This document shows positions 25,901 to 37,944 of a DNA stretch of 64,000 nt, in pieces (position 1 is the stretch's first letter; every line of letters starts with the position of its first letter). The notes below the pieces were generated by a model. That model saw only the letters and a list, made by a program, of their open reading frames with translations, made no database searches and was not told the DNA's origin. The stretch comes from Branchiostoma floridae (lineage: Eukaryota; Chordata; Leptocardii; Amphioxiformes; Branchiostomatidae). The position numbers and the translations under genes are program-made. The stretch lies in the NCBI RefSeq assembly GCF_000003815.2, contig NC_049987.1, positions 10,584,714 to 10,648,713 on the forward strand, given 5' to 3'.

Positions 25901-28900
25901 TTATGTACTCATGTATTATTTTCAATGTGATGGCGGCATAACTATAAGTTAATGAGCATGTCATATCACCATGTCTTCTCAATATATGTTGCAATGATAA
26001 AAAGCTTGAGGTCTTTCTCGGCAGTTGTTTCTGTCGGAGCCTGGTTAGAAATTCTATTACATTTAAGTCGTACGACGAACCCTGACAAATATAACCGTGC
26101 CCTGAAGCCCACATTCCAATAGACGTCGATCGCGCTACGACTTCACTGCGACCTAGTTTAGATTTGTGCAATCCTTGATTTTATCATCGACATGTCATGT
26201 AGAGTGGACAAATGTGATTGAGCAGAAAACAAAATACAAAACACTATGAGGTCTGTTGAGCGTTCTGTCAAATCACTCCGTCGTTGCGTCGTCGCACAGT
26301 GAGGTCTCAGCGAGGTTACCACACAAGTGGAAAGGAGGTGTGACCGAACTCTAGTCCACCTATGTATAACTTTATTTATCATAACCTTCCTTATATATCA
26401 CAAACCATCACATACAGACGAAGAATACCACACGTTTCATACCCTGAATTATTACCTTCGCTTGATATAGTTTGTTACAAATTCTCGAATTAAGAACCCA
26501 CTGCATTGTCTTCAGTCTGAATTGTCTTACAACGTCTCCAATTGGACATCTGAAATTGTCTTCATTCATAGTTAAAGTATAAAAGACCTGTTTCTTCCAG
26601 ATCATCTCAGTGTCACTGACGAAAACTGGTGGATTCCAGTTGAAACGTCTGACCGTTTCCAAAACCATATCCAGTTGCTTGAGTAACTACTTTTTGGTGT
26701 ACCTTATTACCTGGATGTCTAACCTACATCAACGTAACCTACTACAAACAACTTATGAACAAAATGTAAGGGGACTGCAAGCAGCGCAATGATAAGGCAA
26801 GGAACTATAGAAGATTGGGTCAAACTTTTACACTGACTTGTTGTGAAGTTCAATGGGGTGTACCTACGTTCATGTAGCGCCACATGGTTGCGTAAGGCTC
26901 CGTCTGGGTGTTCTTGAAGAAGTTGAGCAGCGGCGTGATCCTCTTGTTCAGTCCGTACGCGATCTTGTTCTGATAGGCCAGGTCTGAGACGGAGTTCACC
27001 TGAAACCAAACCACACAGCTTGTTAGATTCAGTTCCACATAGTTCCACGAAAACCGCCAAATGGCACAGAACCGACCGTCATCTTTGTTTTTTTTCTTTC
27101 ATCTAATTAAAAAATATCACTTTCTAATAATTACAGATTATTAGCAGATATCATTTGGCGCTAACGTGAGTTTGAAGCTTTCATCATTATGTACATGAAA
27201 ACACAGCTTCATTGCAGTGGTATGTACCAAAGTGATGTATTTTCTCATAGAAAAAGGGAATATCAAGGGCAATAAAACCTGATGACGTCATCCATATGGC
27301 CCAAAAATCAGATATAGAATACTTTTATGCCCGTCTATCGAAATTCGTAAGGGCTCCATTCTATCTTAATTAATTAATGAGAAAACAATGGAAGGTCAAA
27401 ATGCCAATTTAGCCGATCCTGAAACCTTACTAAGCTGAATATTCGACATATAACTTAGTGTTTTAACTGAAGTAAAAAAAATATATGTTTATTATACATC
27501 AAAGTAGATTGGCGATGATAAAGGATGTTCGTTTAGGAGACTTAAAGAAGAATTGATGAAGTACTACTAAAATTGCGCCGTTTTGAGTATTGCAAAATTA
27601 AACTAAAAATCGCAATTTCAACCTAAGTGCGTCGATGTGCGAGTGGGCAGTGTATTTTGGCGGAGTCCAGCAATATATCTGCTTAAGCATTCAACCCGTA
27701 CCTTGATGGTATCGTCCTTACTGAGTATAGCGGAAAAAGTAGACACGTAGTAGGCGAAGATGACCAGCGCAAAGAACCACCAACTACCGGTGATGATTCT
27801 TCCACCGATGGACCTATGTAAAACGTCAAAAAAGAAATCAAGTTAGATAAGAGCGGATGTTTATGTGGTGCAAAATCTCTTTCATTTTGGAGAAAAGTAG
27901 CTTTAGATAATGACAAAAAAAAGTTGTCTTTTGTCTCCCACTACTTCCAAAACACAGAAAAATCAGAGTTGAAAGTTAGAGTAGCACCGTACTCCACTAC
28001 GTCATTGTTTTCATTATATCATATCTTATAATTACCAATTAGCCTTCGGGCAAGACATCGCAATAAGTATATTATTGCATTAAAGGACTAGTGAAGCTTA
28101 CTTGTCTGTTCTGCATGATAAACAGATACGGTTTTAAAAGAGCCTTAAGGCGTCCAATCTCAATTTAATAAGACAGAGTGTCCTGTGTTATGTGTCTCAC
28201 GACTCAAGAGCTCTTGGGTCCAAAGCACTTACAAAATATTAACACATACATGTCATAAAAGTTTTTAAAGATTGATTGAATTTAAAAAGTTCCTAAGTCT
28301 TTTAAATCTGGATACTACTAGCGCGCTGCGACCTAAAATTTGACAAAACACCCTATAGGAATTTCTTGACAAAAGCTATTTATTTTGAGCTTTGCGTTTT
28401 TTTTCCGTTAATATGTTAAACTTTTGAATAATATTCCAATTAAGTCAAGAAACAGTGTGGTGGCGTTCGCCGTCTAGTGGAATGGGGGTCTATCAGATTG
28501 TACTCACCTCGGGGATTTCTCCACCCCCTGTCGACAGAATGACGTCAACCCTTGCCAGAAGCTGCCAATCAAACTGAAGGAGTCGTCCCTCTTCTCCACC
28601 TCGTCCTTACTGCGCATGCCCCACTCGTACGGGTCCAGCTTGTCTATGAAGTGTGACAGCATGCATGCGCATGCGTAGACGACCAGGATGTAGACCCATG
28701 TGTAGTTGCGCAGTGGAGACAGGAGTGTGATGGCTGGGGGGTCCTGTCTGCGCATGGTCACTAGAAACAACACACATCCGGTGAATCAAGAGGTTGTATA
28801 GCCTGGTATCCAGCCGTATTATAGCTCCCGAGTCGCTTCTGTTCTCTCTGCAAATACAGAAGTGCTATAATATGGCTGAAAACCAGGCTAAGAGGTCCTG

Positions 28901-31900
28901 TGTTGACATGCTCAGATGTGTCATTGGAAAAGGTACTTTAAACAAATTTCCTTACCTCAGCTAGGTCAAAATAAATACACGGCTTTGACAATGGCTGTAT
29001 CTCGGAAAGGACGTTGAATGGCGGCGCCGTGTTTTGGATAGCAATATCTTGAGCACGTGAAAGATCCTACCACACTCATCGGAAAAGCAGTGGTCCCTTC
29101 TTGTGTGAGTCCTATGATCGCCCCTCAAAGGGCAATTACTATGACACTGGGGTCAAGGTTCCGATGACAGTCTGCTATTACAGACCCTGTCGACTCCGCC
29201 CCGCCAGTCGTAAAGCTTCTCGCAAAATATCCCCTGGCTGCGAAGGGGGAGCCCAGGCCAATGACATGCCAAATCAAAAGTTTACTCCTGGAACAATGTG
29301 CCCTTCACATGTTAAAAATGATTATTATCATAAAAGCGAGAGCCAAAGGTACATTTCTGCTTATTTCGCTTGAATCTCCTCTGGTGTTAAGATAAACCAT
29401 AGACCGAAGCAGTTGGGACCTTTGTTGACGAAAGCAACGATAAGGGCACACGAAGTGAAAAAAAGGGACAAAAATAATGTTTGACTTATTGCCTAAGAAA
29501 TACCCAGAAAAGCAAAGACCACTACTAAGATAAGCATAAAAGTGCAAAGCGAAAAATATCTACCCCCTCTAAAACATTCCAAGTGGTACAAACCTACATC
29601 CTTGACCTATGGGCATCGTAGCAATATAAGATAACCCCATATAAAATGGCTTTCGGGCATGGAAGAAGAATCGACCTTGATTCAATGCCCTTATGCCCGC
29701 TCGGCACAAACTTTACTGAATCGCAACAGTAAAGCATAGGGATTGTTTAAGCTCAAGGGGCCAGCAATTTTCGACCTTTGGTACTTACTTAGTTTTCCCT
29801 GCTTCATCGTACAGGGCATATTCAATTAAGCCTAATCCTGTGCTGACCTCGGAAAGACTGTGCAGCTGTGTTCCTTCAGTGAGCGAGCTATGGCGGGTTT
29901 CCCAGTCAAACGCTCCAGATTGCGCCATGGAGTGTGCCTTGAAAAGGAGTCTTTTAACAAGAACCTGTTCCGTTATACCTGTCATTGTATTTTGGAGAAT
30001 CTTAATAAATAGATAAAAATTAGATTTGTAAATACGCGCCAACTTGTCGAATATGCACCTACTTTTCCTTGTAGTCAAACTGACGTGCTACTCAATTGCA
30101 TATGAAGCCCAGATGAATCTTACCATTAGATTGAAACAATTCTACACGATTATATCAAAGAAAAATGCGGTAATGAAGGGTTGCCAACATAGGTAAGAAA
30201 TCGTAGAACATAGGTAAGAAATTTCTTCAATTTGCAAATAACGAGATTTTTTTTTTTAATTTGACTGACTGACACTACTGTTCTGCCATTGCGGCACTGT
30301 TACTTTTATCGCAGATCGTCAAAGGATTTTGAGAGGAGAGGTTTCAAGCATTGGTGATAGACACAACCAAGGTCCTACGACGTAACGAGACAGCTAAGAA
30401 ACATGCACTTGTATCCTAACATACTTTATGTTTGCGATCGTATAGTAATCGTACGACTAAGTGTATGGACCCTTACCTATGTATCCCAGTGTGGCGATGG
30501 GCCGAGTGATGTCAACTTGAGCCAGAAACTTTTTACGAAGAGGAGCCAACGTGAGGGCGAAGTCTTGCTATATGAAAGAAAAACTTAAACATTTCAGTGA
30601 AAGATCAGTCAAAGTCAGAGAGCTTGTTTCTAAAGCCTTTTGCTCTTGGTAGGTAGTCATTTGACAACAGCATCTTCCTCAGTTTGTCACAAAAACACTC
30701 ACTCACTCACTTAATCACTGACTCACTTACTCAATCACTCACTTAATCACTGACTCACTCACTGACTCACTCACTGACTCACTCACACACTCACCTGTCC
30801 ATCCGTTGCGTCGGTTGCCAAGTGCTTTCTGATGACGTCACTCAGGGTCGTTCCTTTGGGCAGAATCTGGAGATTGTAGTTGAAATTTCCTCTCTTCTCC
30901 TTGGCCATCTCCTTCAACAGGTCCACCAGGTATCCGTGATCCTTATCTTTGAAGAAGATACTATCCTAAAAGTAGACGATAGAAAAAAGTAGAACAAAAA
31001 ATGTAATTTGAACGCAACTTTTGATACTTTAATGCGGTCTTCTGTCAACCACAAATGCAAATGGTTCTAATAAATAGATGTACGAAACGTTATCTTACTT
31101 CAAAAGTGACGATATTGAAAGTTTTGCGCCGGGACAGGTTCCATGCCGCTGAAGGGGCAAGGTACATACTTCTCGGTAGTGCAGTACTGCCACCTAGCGT
31201 TTGGGAGCCAGCCTGCAGGAGGAAATTGTGTATGGTGGTGAATAGTCTCTGCATCCAGACAAAAAAGTAGATTTAACACCCTGATGCTAAACCATTACCT
31301 GCATACACAAAAACTTCTTACACAACAAACATGCACAACTAGACATGTTCTTTGAAAAAACTTCATTAATAAGCCATGCAACTAGTGCTGATCACAAAAA
31401 GGTAGCTCTATCCTTGGTGCTGAACACCATCAACCTGCTCAGTTCTTAGTACTCATCACCATTTGACTCCACAAATAGCAAGTCTAGTCCCTTGTGATAA
31501 ACACTTGCAATTAAAACATAGCTAGCCATATCCATTTTGCTGCACACTATGAATTCACACATAGCTAGTCCTGTCCTTGGTGCTGAACATTTTGAATCCA
31601 CACGAAGCTAGCCCTGTCCTTGGTATTGAACACTTTGTTCTCTTTGTATAGGTAACTCACCGACATGAATCCAGATCTCTGGAACTCCAGCACATCCACC
31701 GTGATGCTGCTGCGGGCGCCATCAGAGTCAAAAGAGACCGTACCGGATTTCCCCTCAAACGAAATGCCCTGTTTAAAATTAAAGTAATCGGGAATAGTTG
31801 ATAATAGTATTTCTAACAATCAGTATCTTTATGTTGTGTCAATCATAAGTATACAAAGAATAAATTATAAAACTAGAGTTCGAAGAACACATCCCTTCGC

Positions 31901-34900
31901 CAAATAATCATACCTTTAAGGTCCTATTAATGTATTACCAAAGAGTACCTACCAATAGCAAATGACTGCATGAACATGTGTTCCTCACAAACCCACAAAC
32001 GCTATCAAAAACATAACCTTCTTGGCGAAGGTGACAATGAATGAACACTGTAGTGATACTTCACAGCGCAACTTTCATAGTGTTTTGTTTCAATCATGTA
32101 GTCTCTACCAGACTCCAGCCTGGCCGAATAGTAAATGATGATAGGGGGCTAAATGGCTATGTGTCATTGACATTTCTCTCTTTCTCAGTTACGTATGTGA
32201 CAAGTTTGAAAGTCCTATCATGCACTGCAGTGGATCTATAAACTTTCCTTATTAATTATGCAAATTAACTGATGATTTGCATTATGTATGGCGTCACATG
32301 GGCTATCTTCATACCAAAAATCATGATGATCCGTCAACATGTTCATGTTTACTCATTAATTATGTAAATGAGGTCGGCATTTGCATGATTAATATGTACT
32401 GGACATTTTTCTTTCTCAGCTACATATGTGACAAATTTGAAAGTCCTATTATGGAATTCAGTGGATTTATGAACTTTTCTCATTAATTATGCAAGTTAGC
32501 TGATGATTTGTTTAAATTAGTATTGCATTATGTAAGTCATCACTTAGGCTATCTATCACTCTAAAATCACGACCACAGTGTTCAGAACACAAGATGTCAA
32601 AAATTGATGTTTTGCTGCAGTACCTTAGGAAGCCTCTAGGGGGCCCATTATCGAACTGACGGAAAAAGACTACGCCAACCATTTTCGAACACGACCTTCC
32701 TGTCCGAAACCGCTACTCAAATACCAAATATCATTAAAATCCATACACAGCTGCTCTAGTTATATGTTGTTGACCTACATATTGGGGCACAACATGAGGC
32801 CTTAACCAAAAATATAACCTTCTCGGCGAAGGTAATAATATACCCACTCTATCTCAAAGCTACATAAAGGCGTGCAGTCTAACCTTTAGGTACGGGATAA
32901 TGTCTCTTTGGCAGTTGTCTGCACTCCCTTCCCCTTCCTTCAGCGCTCTCACTCCCTTCGCGAAGGCGGTGATAGCATCGTCCACCAGTAGCAGATACGG
33001 GTTGCTTGATTGGGAGGGCATGGAGTGCTGGAACGCTGTTATTCGCGCTTCAGGACTTCCCAGTATGTCTGCTGGGAGGGCTTCGTTCCAATTGCCCAAG
33101 GGTTGCTGGACGGTATAAACATTTAATGAGTCATCAAAATGTAGCTACGATGTTTATCCGATAGATCCAACATATACATCTAGTAAGGCACATACTTAGT
33201 AAAAATACCATTGGCTTATGGTGATGTAGATGAAATAAACTAAACCATACTGGACCCATATTCGTACAATTGGTAAAAGTATTTACGGCCTGCCTCCATT
33301 TCAGTCTTTTGTCTAATCATAGAAGGTAGCCGTATCATTTCATAATCATTGGTCAATTATTTCCACAAAATTATGTATTAGCATATATTTTACCATCATA
33401 CACTAATTAGCAATATCAATTAGAGTATAGTAACAATGCAGATATAGAAATTCTCCCTAACCTTATTAAATTACAATGGTCTTATCATACAGCAAACAAC
33501 ATTACACACTTACCGGATGTGACACCATCCAATGATAGTACTGATTCACCATGTCCAGTTCAACAGCCTAAAACAAGCGTTTTTTGAAGAAAATTATGTT
33601 GCTGATTAAGAAATTAGCATATCATAACAAGTCACTACACAATTCGCTAAGGACTGCAAGGAACCGTACAGTAGAGCATGAACAATCATGCATAGTACAC
33701 AGCTTTGTGAATCAAATAAATGAATTTCAGTTTATTGGACTAAATGGCTACACAACCTATACAAACTTTCCTTTAAACTAAAATGACATGTAATGGCAGA
33801 AAACCAACAAAAGAGCAGAGAAGAAACTGAGAATGGATGTTTTTTATTCATTTATCTATTCATTTATGCCACTATTTCAATAGATTTTAACAACACTAGC
33901 ATCTTACTGCGACCTACATTGTATTTTGGTAACCCTTGATTAATTAGAGTATCATGCAAAATGTAAGAGTATCATGAAAAGACAAAAGAAACAAATCCAA
34001 GAACGTCTCCCTGGTAGATCGGATGTGTTATAAAGTCATGTATTCGTCAGACCAGATGGCTTGTTTAGAGATATGACATTTCTTTACCCACCTTACTGAT
34101 CACCGTCTTGATGATGTCTAGCTCGGCGTGTAAGATGATCTTCCGGAGTCCTGAGGTTCGAACCTGTAACAGCGTGCTGAGAACATCACTATCTGACACC
34201 ACGCCACGGCCGGGTAGGATGTACACACCCATCGGCACACGGTCGTCAGTGTTCTGGGCCAGAACGTGCTCAACACCTTCCATATCTGTGAGAAAAGAAT
34301 TTATGACAGTGTTACTTTTCCGATAACAACGTTAGAAATAAACTAAAGAGTAAGTGAAGGTAGTCAATTTAGTAGTTTTGTAGTTGATTTAGAAGCAACA
34401 TTGTTACAGAAAATACAAAGGTAGAAAAAGCTAGCCATATGGCGCCAGATAGTTATATTGATAATGTAAGAAAGAGCATTAACGCAGACATGGTGACCTA
34501 TGACCCATCTGCACATCCAAGCCACCTGAAAACCCGAGATTTCTATAGCGTACCGGGTACCAAACAATTGCGAAAAGGTCTTTTTTATTAATTAAACAAA
34601 ATAAAGATGGCAAAACACTTGCCTGTAAAATCCAGCTGAAAATGTCAACACCTGTGTATAACCCAAAAAACATGTCGCAGTTGCTTTTACTAAAGAAGCC
34701 AATAGTATTTCTACAATAGCCTGATAGTTGGCCTTTTGCATTCGTCTTATAGTGCCCTTACCATAGACGCCATCGTGGATCACGGCGACGGACTGCCATC
34801 TGTACGCATGCGTGATGGCGCTCACCATGACGTGAGTCTTCTCGTTCCCCGGAAGCAGGTAGAAGTTGTAGTCGCTGCGGGAGACCCGCCGGTGGATGTA

Positions 34901-37135
34901 AAACCTGGAAAGGTAATAGGTAAAAATCAAGGTGGTCCCATGAACATGTTGAGGCCGTAGGGGTAGTGGGTTGTTGTCCACTGTGTTTGAAGCCTGCTAT
35001 TGGCAGATGGAGCCCAAACCTCTCCTTCCACCGTCTTTTACCTACCCAACCAAAGCTATTTTTACGCCTGGGAGGAGGGAAGACATCTAAGTCAAGTGCT
35101 TTTTCTAAGGACAAAATGTATCGCCGGATCGAAGACGTGACTTTTCGATTTTGGACCCACAAGCCTAGCCACTGAGCCATTTGACGCCACTAAGATATGG
35201 GAGAAGACACAAATTATTACATTCAAGTAAGACAAGGCATCACATCCTTTTACGAATCCAGCATGTATGATAGGCATGAACTCTTTTTATCTAGTACTTT
35301 ACCCATGTGTCACTTAAAACAATGCCGAATGGTATGAAGCTATTCTGTAGAAAACATGATTGAAAGATAAACGCTCTATTGAGCTCTGTTTATTTTGCGA
35401 TATAATGTAGTCTCTGAAACTCTCCATCTAGTGACACAGTCGAGTAGAAGACGTATTCTTCAAATGACGAGGTAAATTCATGATTTGTTTTTCACTGTGA
35501 CGCTTTACCTACCTTGGAATGGAATCGTTCGTGACGTAAGCAAAGACATCGTCGAGTCGTTTTTTATGTTCGTCATCTCCGATCAGAAACAGGGCACAGA
35601 CACCTTGTGCTAGATCCATAGCTAAAGAAAATAAACAAGAAGGTCTTTGAGGTCAATAAAAGAGACAACAACCTAGCTTGTACGATGAGTGACAGTCTCG
35701 AGCTTATTTCTTTTGATATTAATAATATCTTTCAATGAAACCCATGGTGACCGATGTTTAGGGACGCCCAAATGTCTTGTAGTATGCAGATAAGTCTACA
35801 GGTGGCGTGCGCTTGTAGCGTATTTCTGTTATCGTCTCAAAATATAAAGCCAGCTAATACTTTAGATGCAATACTAATATGATTGTCTGCAAAGTGATAA
35901 TTTAAATAGATTCTGTCCACTTGTCTTAATCTCATCAATTAGATGAAATTTGATAGCTTCTAGCCATTTGCTAATAAAGCCAATGGTCTTATCTTTCCGG
36001 TGCCCTTCCAATCCTTAAAAAGCTTTCCCCATTCAAATCATATCACAAGGAAAGTGGGGCGTCCAAACAATATGATTTTTAGGTAGCACTTTCACATCTA
36101 ATACAAGCTAACGTCCTACATTGTTTTTGTTATCATTTGAGACGGCTGAATATGTTTGTGTATAAGAATGAAAGAAACTAGCAGGACAGTACTTTTGAGA
36201 GTTCTTTGTATACAGCAAAGTAGTCTTCTCTAAGTAGTCAACGTTTCGGTCTATCACCATTCGAAAACCGACAAAACTGATTGGTTTTGATACTGAAAAC
36301 TTGATGATCCAGCCACTTGCAAACCTGAAGAAACAATTCACGAAAGAAGAAGCTTGCAGAACATCAGTCAACATAAATTTAGCCATTCTATAGCTGTAGT
36401 ACACTTCAAACAGTCGGAGTAGTGACCCAAGGAATCGTACAAAAGCTACATGTAACAAGGCTGGATTCCAGGCGAAAGTTGACTACCTTTCTGTGCCATC
36501 TGGGCGCGCGTCTCTCCCCCTACTATCAGGCCCTTCCTCAGCTGCAGCGCCACGCCGACGTCCCGGTTAGCGTCGTTCGCGGCCTCCACCGCTGTCTCCG
36601 CCGCCAGCAGGTTTCCCGCGCACTTGGAGGCTGACCCTTCCTGACAACTGCCGCCCGGGGCAAGCAGAACGCCTTTGTGTAGTGAAAAAAAAAACATTGT
36701 TGAGCTAGTGAGTTTGTGAGCTAGTGAATGAGTGAACGAGTGAGGGAGGAATTGAGTGAGTGAGTGGGCGAGTGAGTGACTGAGTAAGCATGAGTGAGTG
36801 AGGAAGGGAGGGTGTGAATGAGTGAGTGAGTGAATGATCATGAGTGAGTGAGATCTAGTGAATAATTGAATGTGTACAAGGCTAGCTTTTTGTCACGATT
36901 TCAACTTGAAAATATTGTCACATCTATGCCTGATAATAATAGCGGAAAAAAATGGCGGTTGTAGGAGGACCCATGATATAAAGATGAACAATGCACAAAC
37001 AGCCTTTCAGCCTGAAAAAATTATCAGGTATACAACAATGAAAACACACCAACCTATTCTAACAGACTCAGGCCTGACGACTGTTGCCGCTCCGGATAAG
37101 ATGGCGAGGAGGAAGATAGTTCTCAGTCCTGCCAT
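19913..37135 (-). CDS. Divergent ionotropic glutamate receptor-like subunit, gene 1 (18 exons, 961 aa)
   Basis: Predicted ligand-gated cation-channel subunit. Exons in coding order: 37054-37135, 36487-36672, 35513-35621, 34762-34904, 34092-34285, 33514-33567, 32884-33105, 31661-31768, 31099-31212, 30795-30965, 30477-30567, 28508-28760, 27702-27813, 26868-26999, 23737-23835, 22206-22369, 21198-21414, 19913-20347. All introns are GT-AG, phases agree, and the 2886-nt frame is open to its TAA/TAG-type stop. The start has a good Kozak context (ACCATGG) and a signal peptide. Domains: amino-terminal domain about 28-390; S1 about 394-490; M1 about 511-530 followed by LDPYEWG; pore loop 553-576; M3 about 586-607; S2 612-770 with Cys711 and Cys767 as the conserved disulfide; M4 about 785-808; 144-residue tail with a GCC/SSCC cysteine cluster (possible palmitoylation) and a Glu run. 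Odd: Arg568 at the Q/R site, M3 motif AYYVSTFSAIL, no canonical ligand Arg, Thr698 in place of the ligand Glu. It lies 2.2 kb downstream of its paralogue on the same strand. Confidence 0.9.
22361..22825 (-). repeat. Tandem degenerate copies of a splice-acceptor-like segment in intron 15
   Basis: The real acceptor of gene 1 exon 16 (TTTCTAG|GAAAGCTACGCC, minus strand, at about 22369) is followed upstream in the intron by about five look-alikes, near 22479, 22517, 22578, 22641 and 22808. These read approximately TTTTCTAGGCAAGCTATGTC, CCTAGAAAGGCTATAT, CTGGGAAAACTATATC, TTAGGAAAGCTATACC and TTTCTAGGAAAGTTATGC. Spacing is irregular (about 40-170 bp). Confidence 0.55.
24155..24262 (+). repeat. Probable retroposon 3' end with an AAATAAATGAATG tail
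   Basis: A GC-rich segment with GGGCTGGCCC and an imperfect inverse (AGGGCAACCCTGGCTG) ends in AAATAAATAAATGAATGAA. The layout resembles the 3' end of a short retroposon in an intron of receptor gene 1. The family is not identified. Confidence 0.4.
25116..25177. repeat. Short inverted repeat
   Basis: GGTTAGTTTTATGTCC (25116-25131) is mirrored by GGACGTAAAACTAACTAAGG (25158-25177), with a 26-base loop, inside intron 14 of receptor gene 1. Probably a remnant of a small MITE. Confidence 0.4.
25288..25539. mobile_element. MITE with about 47-bp terminal inverted repeats
   Basis: The left arm, from TTAAGGTGGTATCTCACTGC (25288) to GCGGCACTGCGGG (about 25336), is mirrored by CCCGCAGTGCCGCACC through GGTATCATCTTACG (about 25491-25539). 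The intervening 150 bp is unrelated and AT-rich. It lies in intron 14 of receptor gene 1 and has no coding capacity. Confidence 0.65.
26596..26735 (+). repeat. Retroelement 3'-UTR-like fragment (copy 1)
   Basis: Contains GTTGAAACGTCTGACCGTTT, then CCAAAACCATATCCAGTTGC, TTGAGTAACTACTTTTTGG and TACCTTATTACCTGGATGTC. A second diverged copy lies at about 49440-49555. The wording (cytosine-rich 'gaaacgtctgac...tttccaaaa' blocks) resembles 3' ends of retroelements of the Penelope or LINE type seen in invertebrate genomes (recalled, not verified). Confidence 0.45.
27085..27431 (+). mobile_element. Solo arm of the 7056-7704 foldback family
   Basis: Matches the loop and right arm of the element at 7056-7704 over about 340 bp: shared landmarks are TTACAGATTATTAGCAGATA, GAGTTTGAAGCTTTCATCA, the GATGACGTCATC palindrome (TGACGTCA at 27283-27290) and GAAAACAATGGAAGGTCAAA. 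Only one arm is present, so it is a truncated or unequal-recombination product. It sits in intron 13 of receptor gene 1, just upstream of exon 14. Confidence 0.7.
28799..28890. mobile_element. Small hairpin element, 27-bp arms
   Basis: TAGCCTGGTATCCAGCCGTA (28799) with its continuation TTATAGC is mirrored by GCTATAATATGGCTGAAAAC and CAGGCTA (ends 28890). Total 92 bp; it lies about 40 bp upstream of the acceptor of gene 1 exon 12. Confidence 0.6.
30697..30794 (-). repeat. (GTGA)n-type microsatellite abutting a splice donor
   Basis: On the minus strand, exon 10 of receptor gene 1 ends at 30795 and its donor GTGAGT is the first unit of a GTGAGT/GTCAGT repeat running about 98 bp into the intron, with about a dozen GTGAGT hexamers. 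Confidence 0.8.
31395..31645. repeat. Degenerate minisatellite in intron 8 of receptor gene 1
   Basis: Repeats of a roughly 50-bp unit containing AGCTAGTCCTGTCCTTGGTG and CTGAACA followed by a TTTTGAATCCACAC-like segment. A related GTTCAGCACCAAGGACAGGG motif occurs at about 43830 inside receptor gene 2. Confidence 0.5.
32015..32833 (+). repeat. Two LINE-tail-like hairpins flanking a 230-bp tandem duplication
   Basis: AACCTTCTTGGCGAAGGT (32015-32032) and AACCTTCTCGGCGAAGGT (32816-32833) are stem-loop sequences like those at 3' ends of some invertebrate non-LTR retroelements. Between them a roughly 232-bp unit is tandemly duplicated (starts about 32161 and 32395; shared landmarks GACAAGTTTGAAAGTCCTAT and TCATTAATTATG). 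All lies in intron 7 of receptor gene 1; no reverse-transcriptase frame is present. Confidence 0.45.
34922..35188 (-). mobile_element. tRNA-derived SINE
   Basis: Reading the minus strand, an A-box-like TGGCTCAGTGGC (35168-35179) is followed by a B-box-like GTCTTCGATCCGG (35124-35136), the spacing and wording of a tRNA-derived polymerase III promoter. A GTCCTTAGAAAAAGCACTT segment follows, as in tRNA-derived SINE bodies. The element ends only about 17 bp from the acceptor of gene 1 exon 4. The 140-codon frame across it is not a gene. Confidence 0.65.
36705..36851. repeat. (GAGT)n microsatellite in intron 1 of receptor gene 1
   Basis: Imperfect GAGTGAGT repeats over about 147 bp, ending roughly 30 bp upstream of the acceptor of exon 2 (minus strand CTCA pyrimidine-rich strand). 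The long Leu-Thr-His-Ser frame read through it is spurious. Confidence 0.85.
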
Positions 37136-37944
37136 GGTGTCTAGAAACATTCAGCGTGTGACAATTAGACACCATATTGGAAAATATATGTACATTAGAA
37201 CTGCCCTTTCAGACACCACGCCCACTTGTCTCCTATTAAACTCCCGTTCAAATAGAGGCTGCGATGACGCTGAGACCTTTCTGCCACCACACGACGACCA
37301 AAGAGTTTACAGATAAAACAACGAATTTTGAAAATGAAGAATTTTTTCGGGTTTGTGTGCTTAGTCCTTTAGTACATACTTTTGCATCGTGCATGCGTAT
37401 TTTCCAAAATATACGGCCTACGACGTATGTGGCTAACAGTTACACACGATTTCAGGAATTGTAACTCGTTTGACTTTGCTGTACCCAGTCTTTCAATTTG
37501 AAAAAAAAAAACCATTCGTCCAGTATGCCGCATCAATTATATTTTTATTCACTATGACGTAATACTATACAAACAATCTTACATTCAACTTTAGTTGTAA
37601 AACACACAAAACATTTCAGATCTCAATCATTTACCGGGTGGAAATTCTGGTTAGATTGCTTTTTTCTTAGAAAATGGAAAGGCCGATGAAAGTTTCTAAA
37701 AGTCGTTAGAAACAAAGCTCAAGCCTACCTAAGTATGACATACAATAGATGCTTGTTATCTCACATTATGAGTAGGTAGCCGCCCTTACCTGAATCCGAT
37801 GCGTTGTGTCTTTCCGCTCTTCCTCCCTCACCCGTGGAGTACAAGAAGACAACCGGTTAGACCTACGCCAAGCAAACCTACAGAAATCACCACATTACCG
37901 AACCCAACCCACGGCAATCCGGAAGCCAAATCCCCAATCCTCCA

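Noticed and set aside
26408-26668. 86-codon minus-strand frame resembling the tail of a frame at 49427-49756
   Set aside because: The similarity is due to a shared retroelement fragment, not a conserved protein.
29785-30078. 97-codon minus-strand frame in intron 11 of receptor gene 1, considered as an extra exon
   Set aside because: Exon 11 (phase 1) joins directly to exon 12 at 28760 and gives uninterrupted receptor homology; the frame has no receptor similarity.
34758-35180. 140-codon minus-strand frame overlapping exon 4 of receptor gene 1
   Set aside because: It joins a tRNA-derived SINE to an out-of-frame reading of exon 4.
36673-36841. N-terminal extension of the exon 2 frame of receptor gene 1
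   Set aside because: It reads through the intron microsatellite; a clean acceptor at 36673 and a separate signal-peptide exon at 37054-37135 explain the start.
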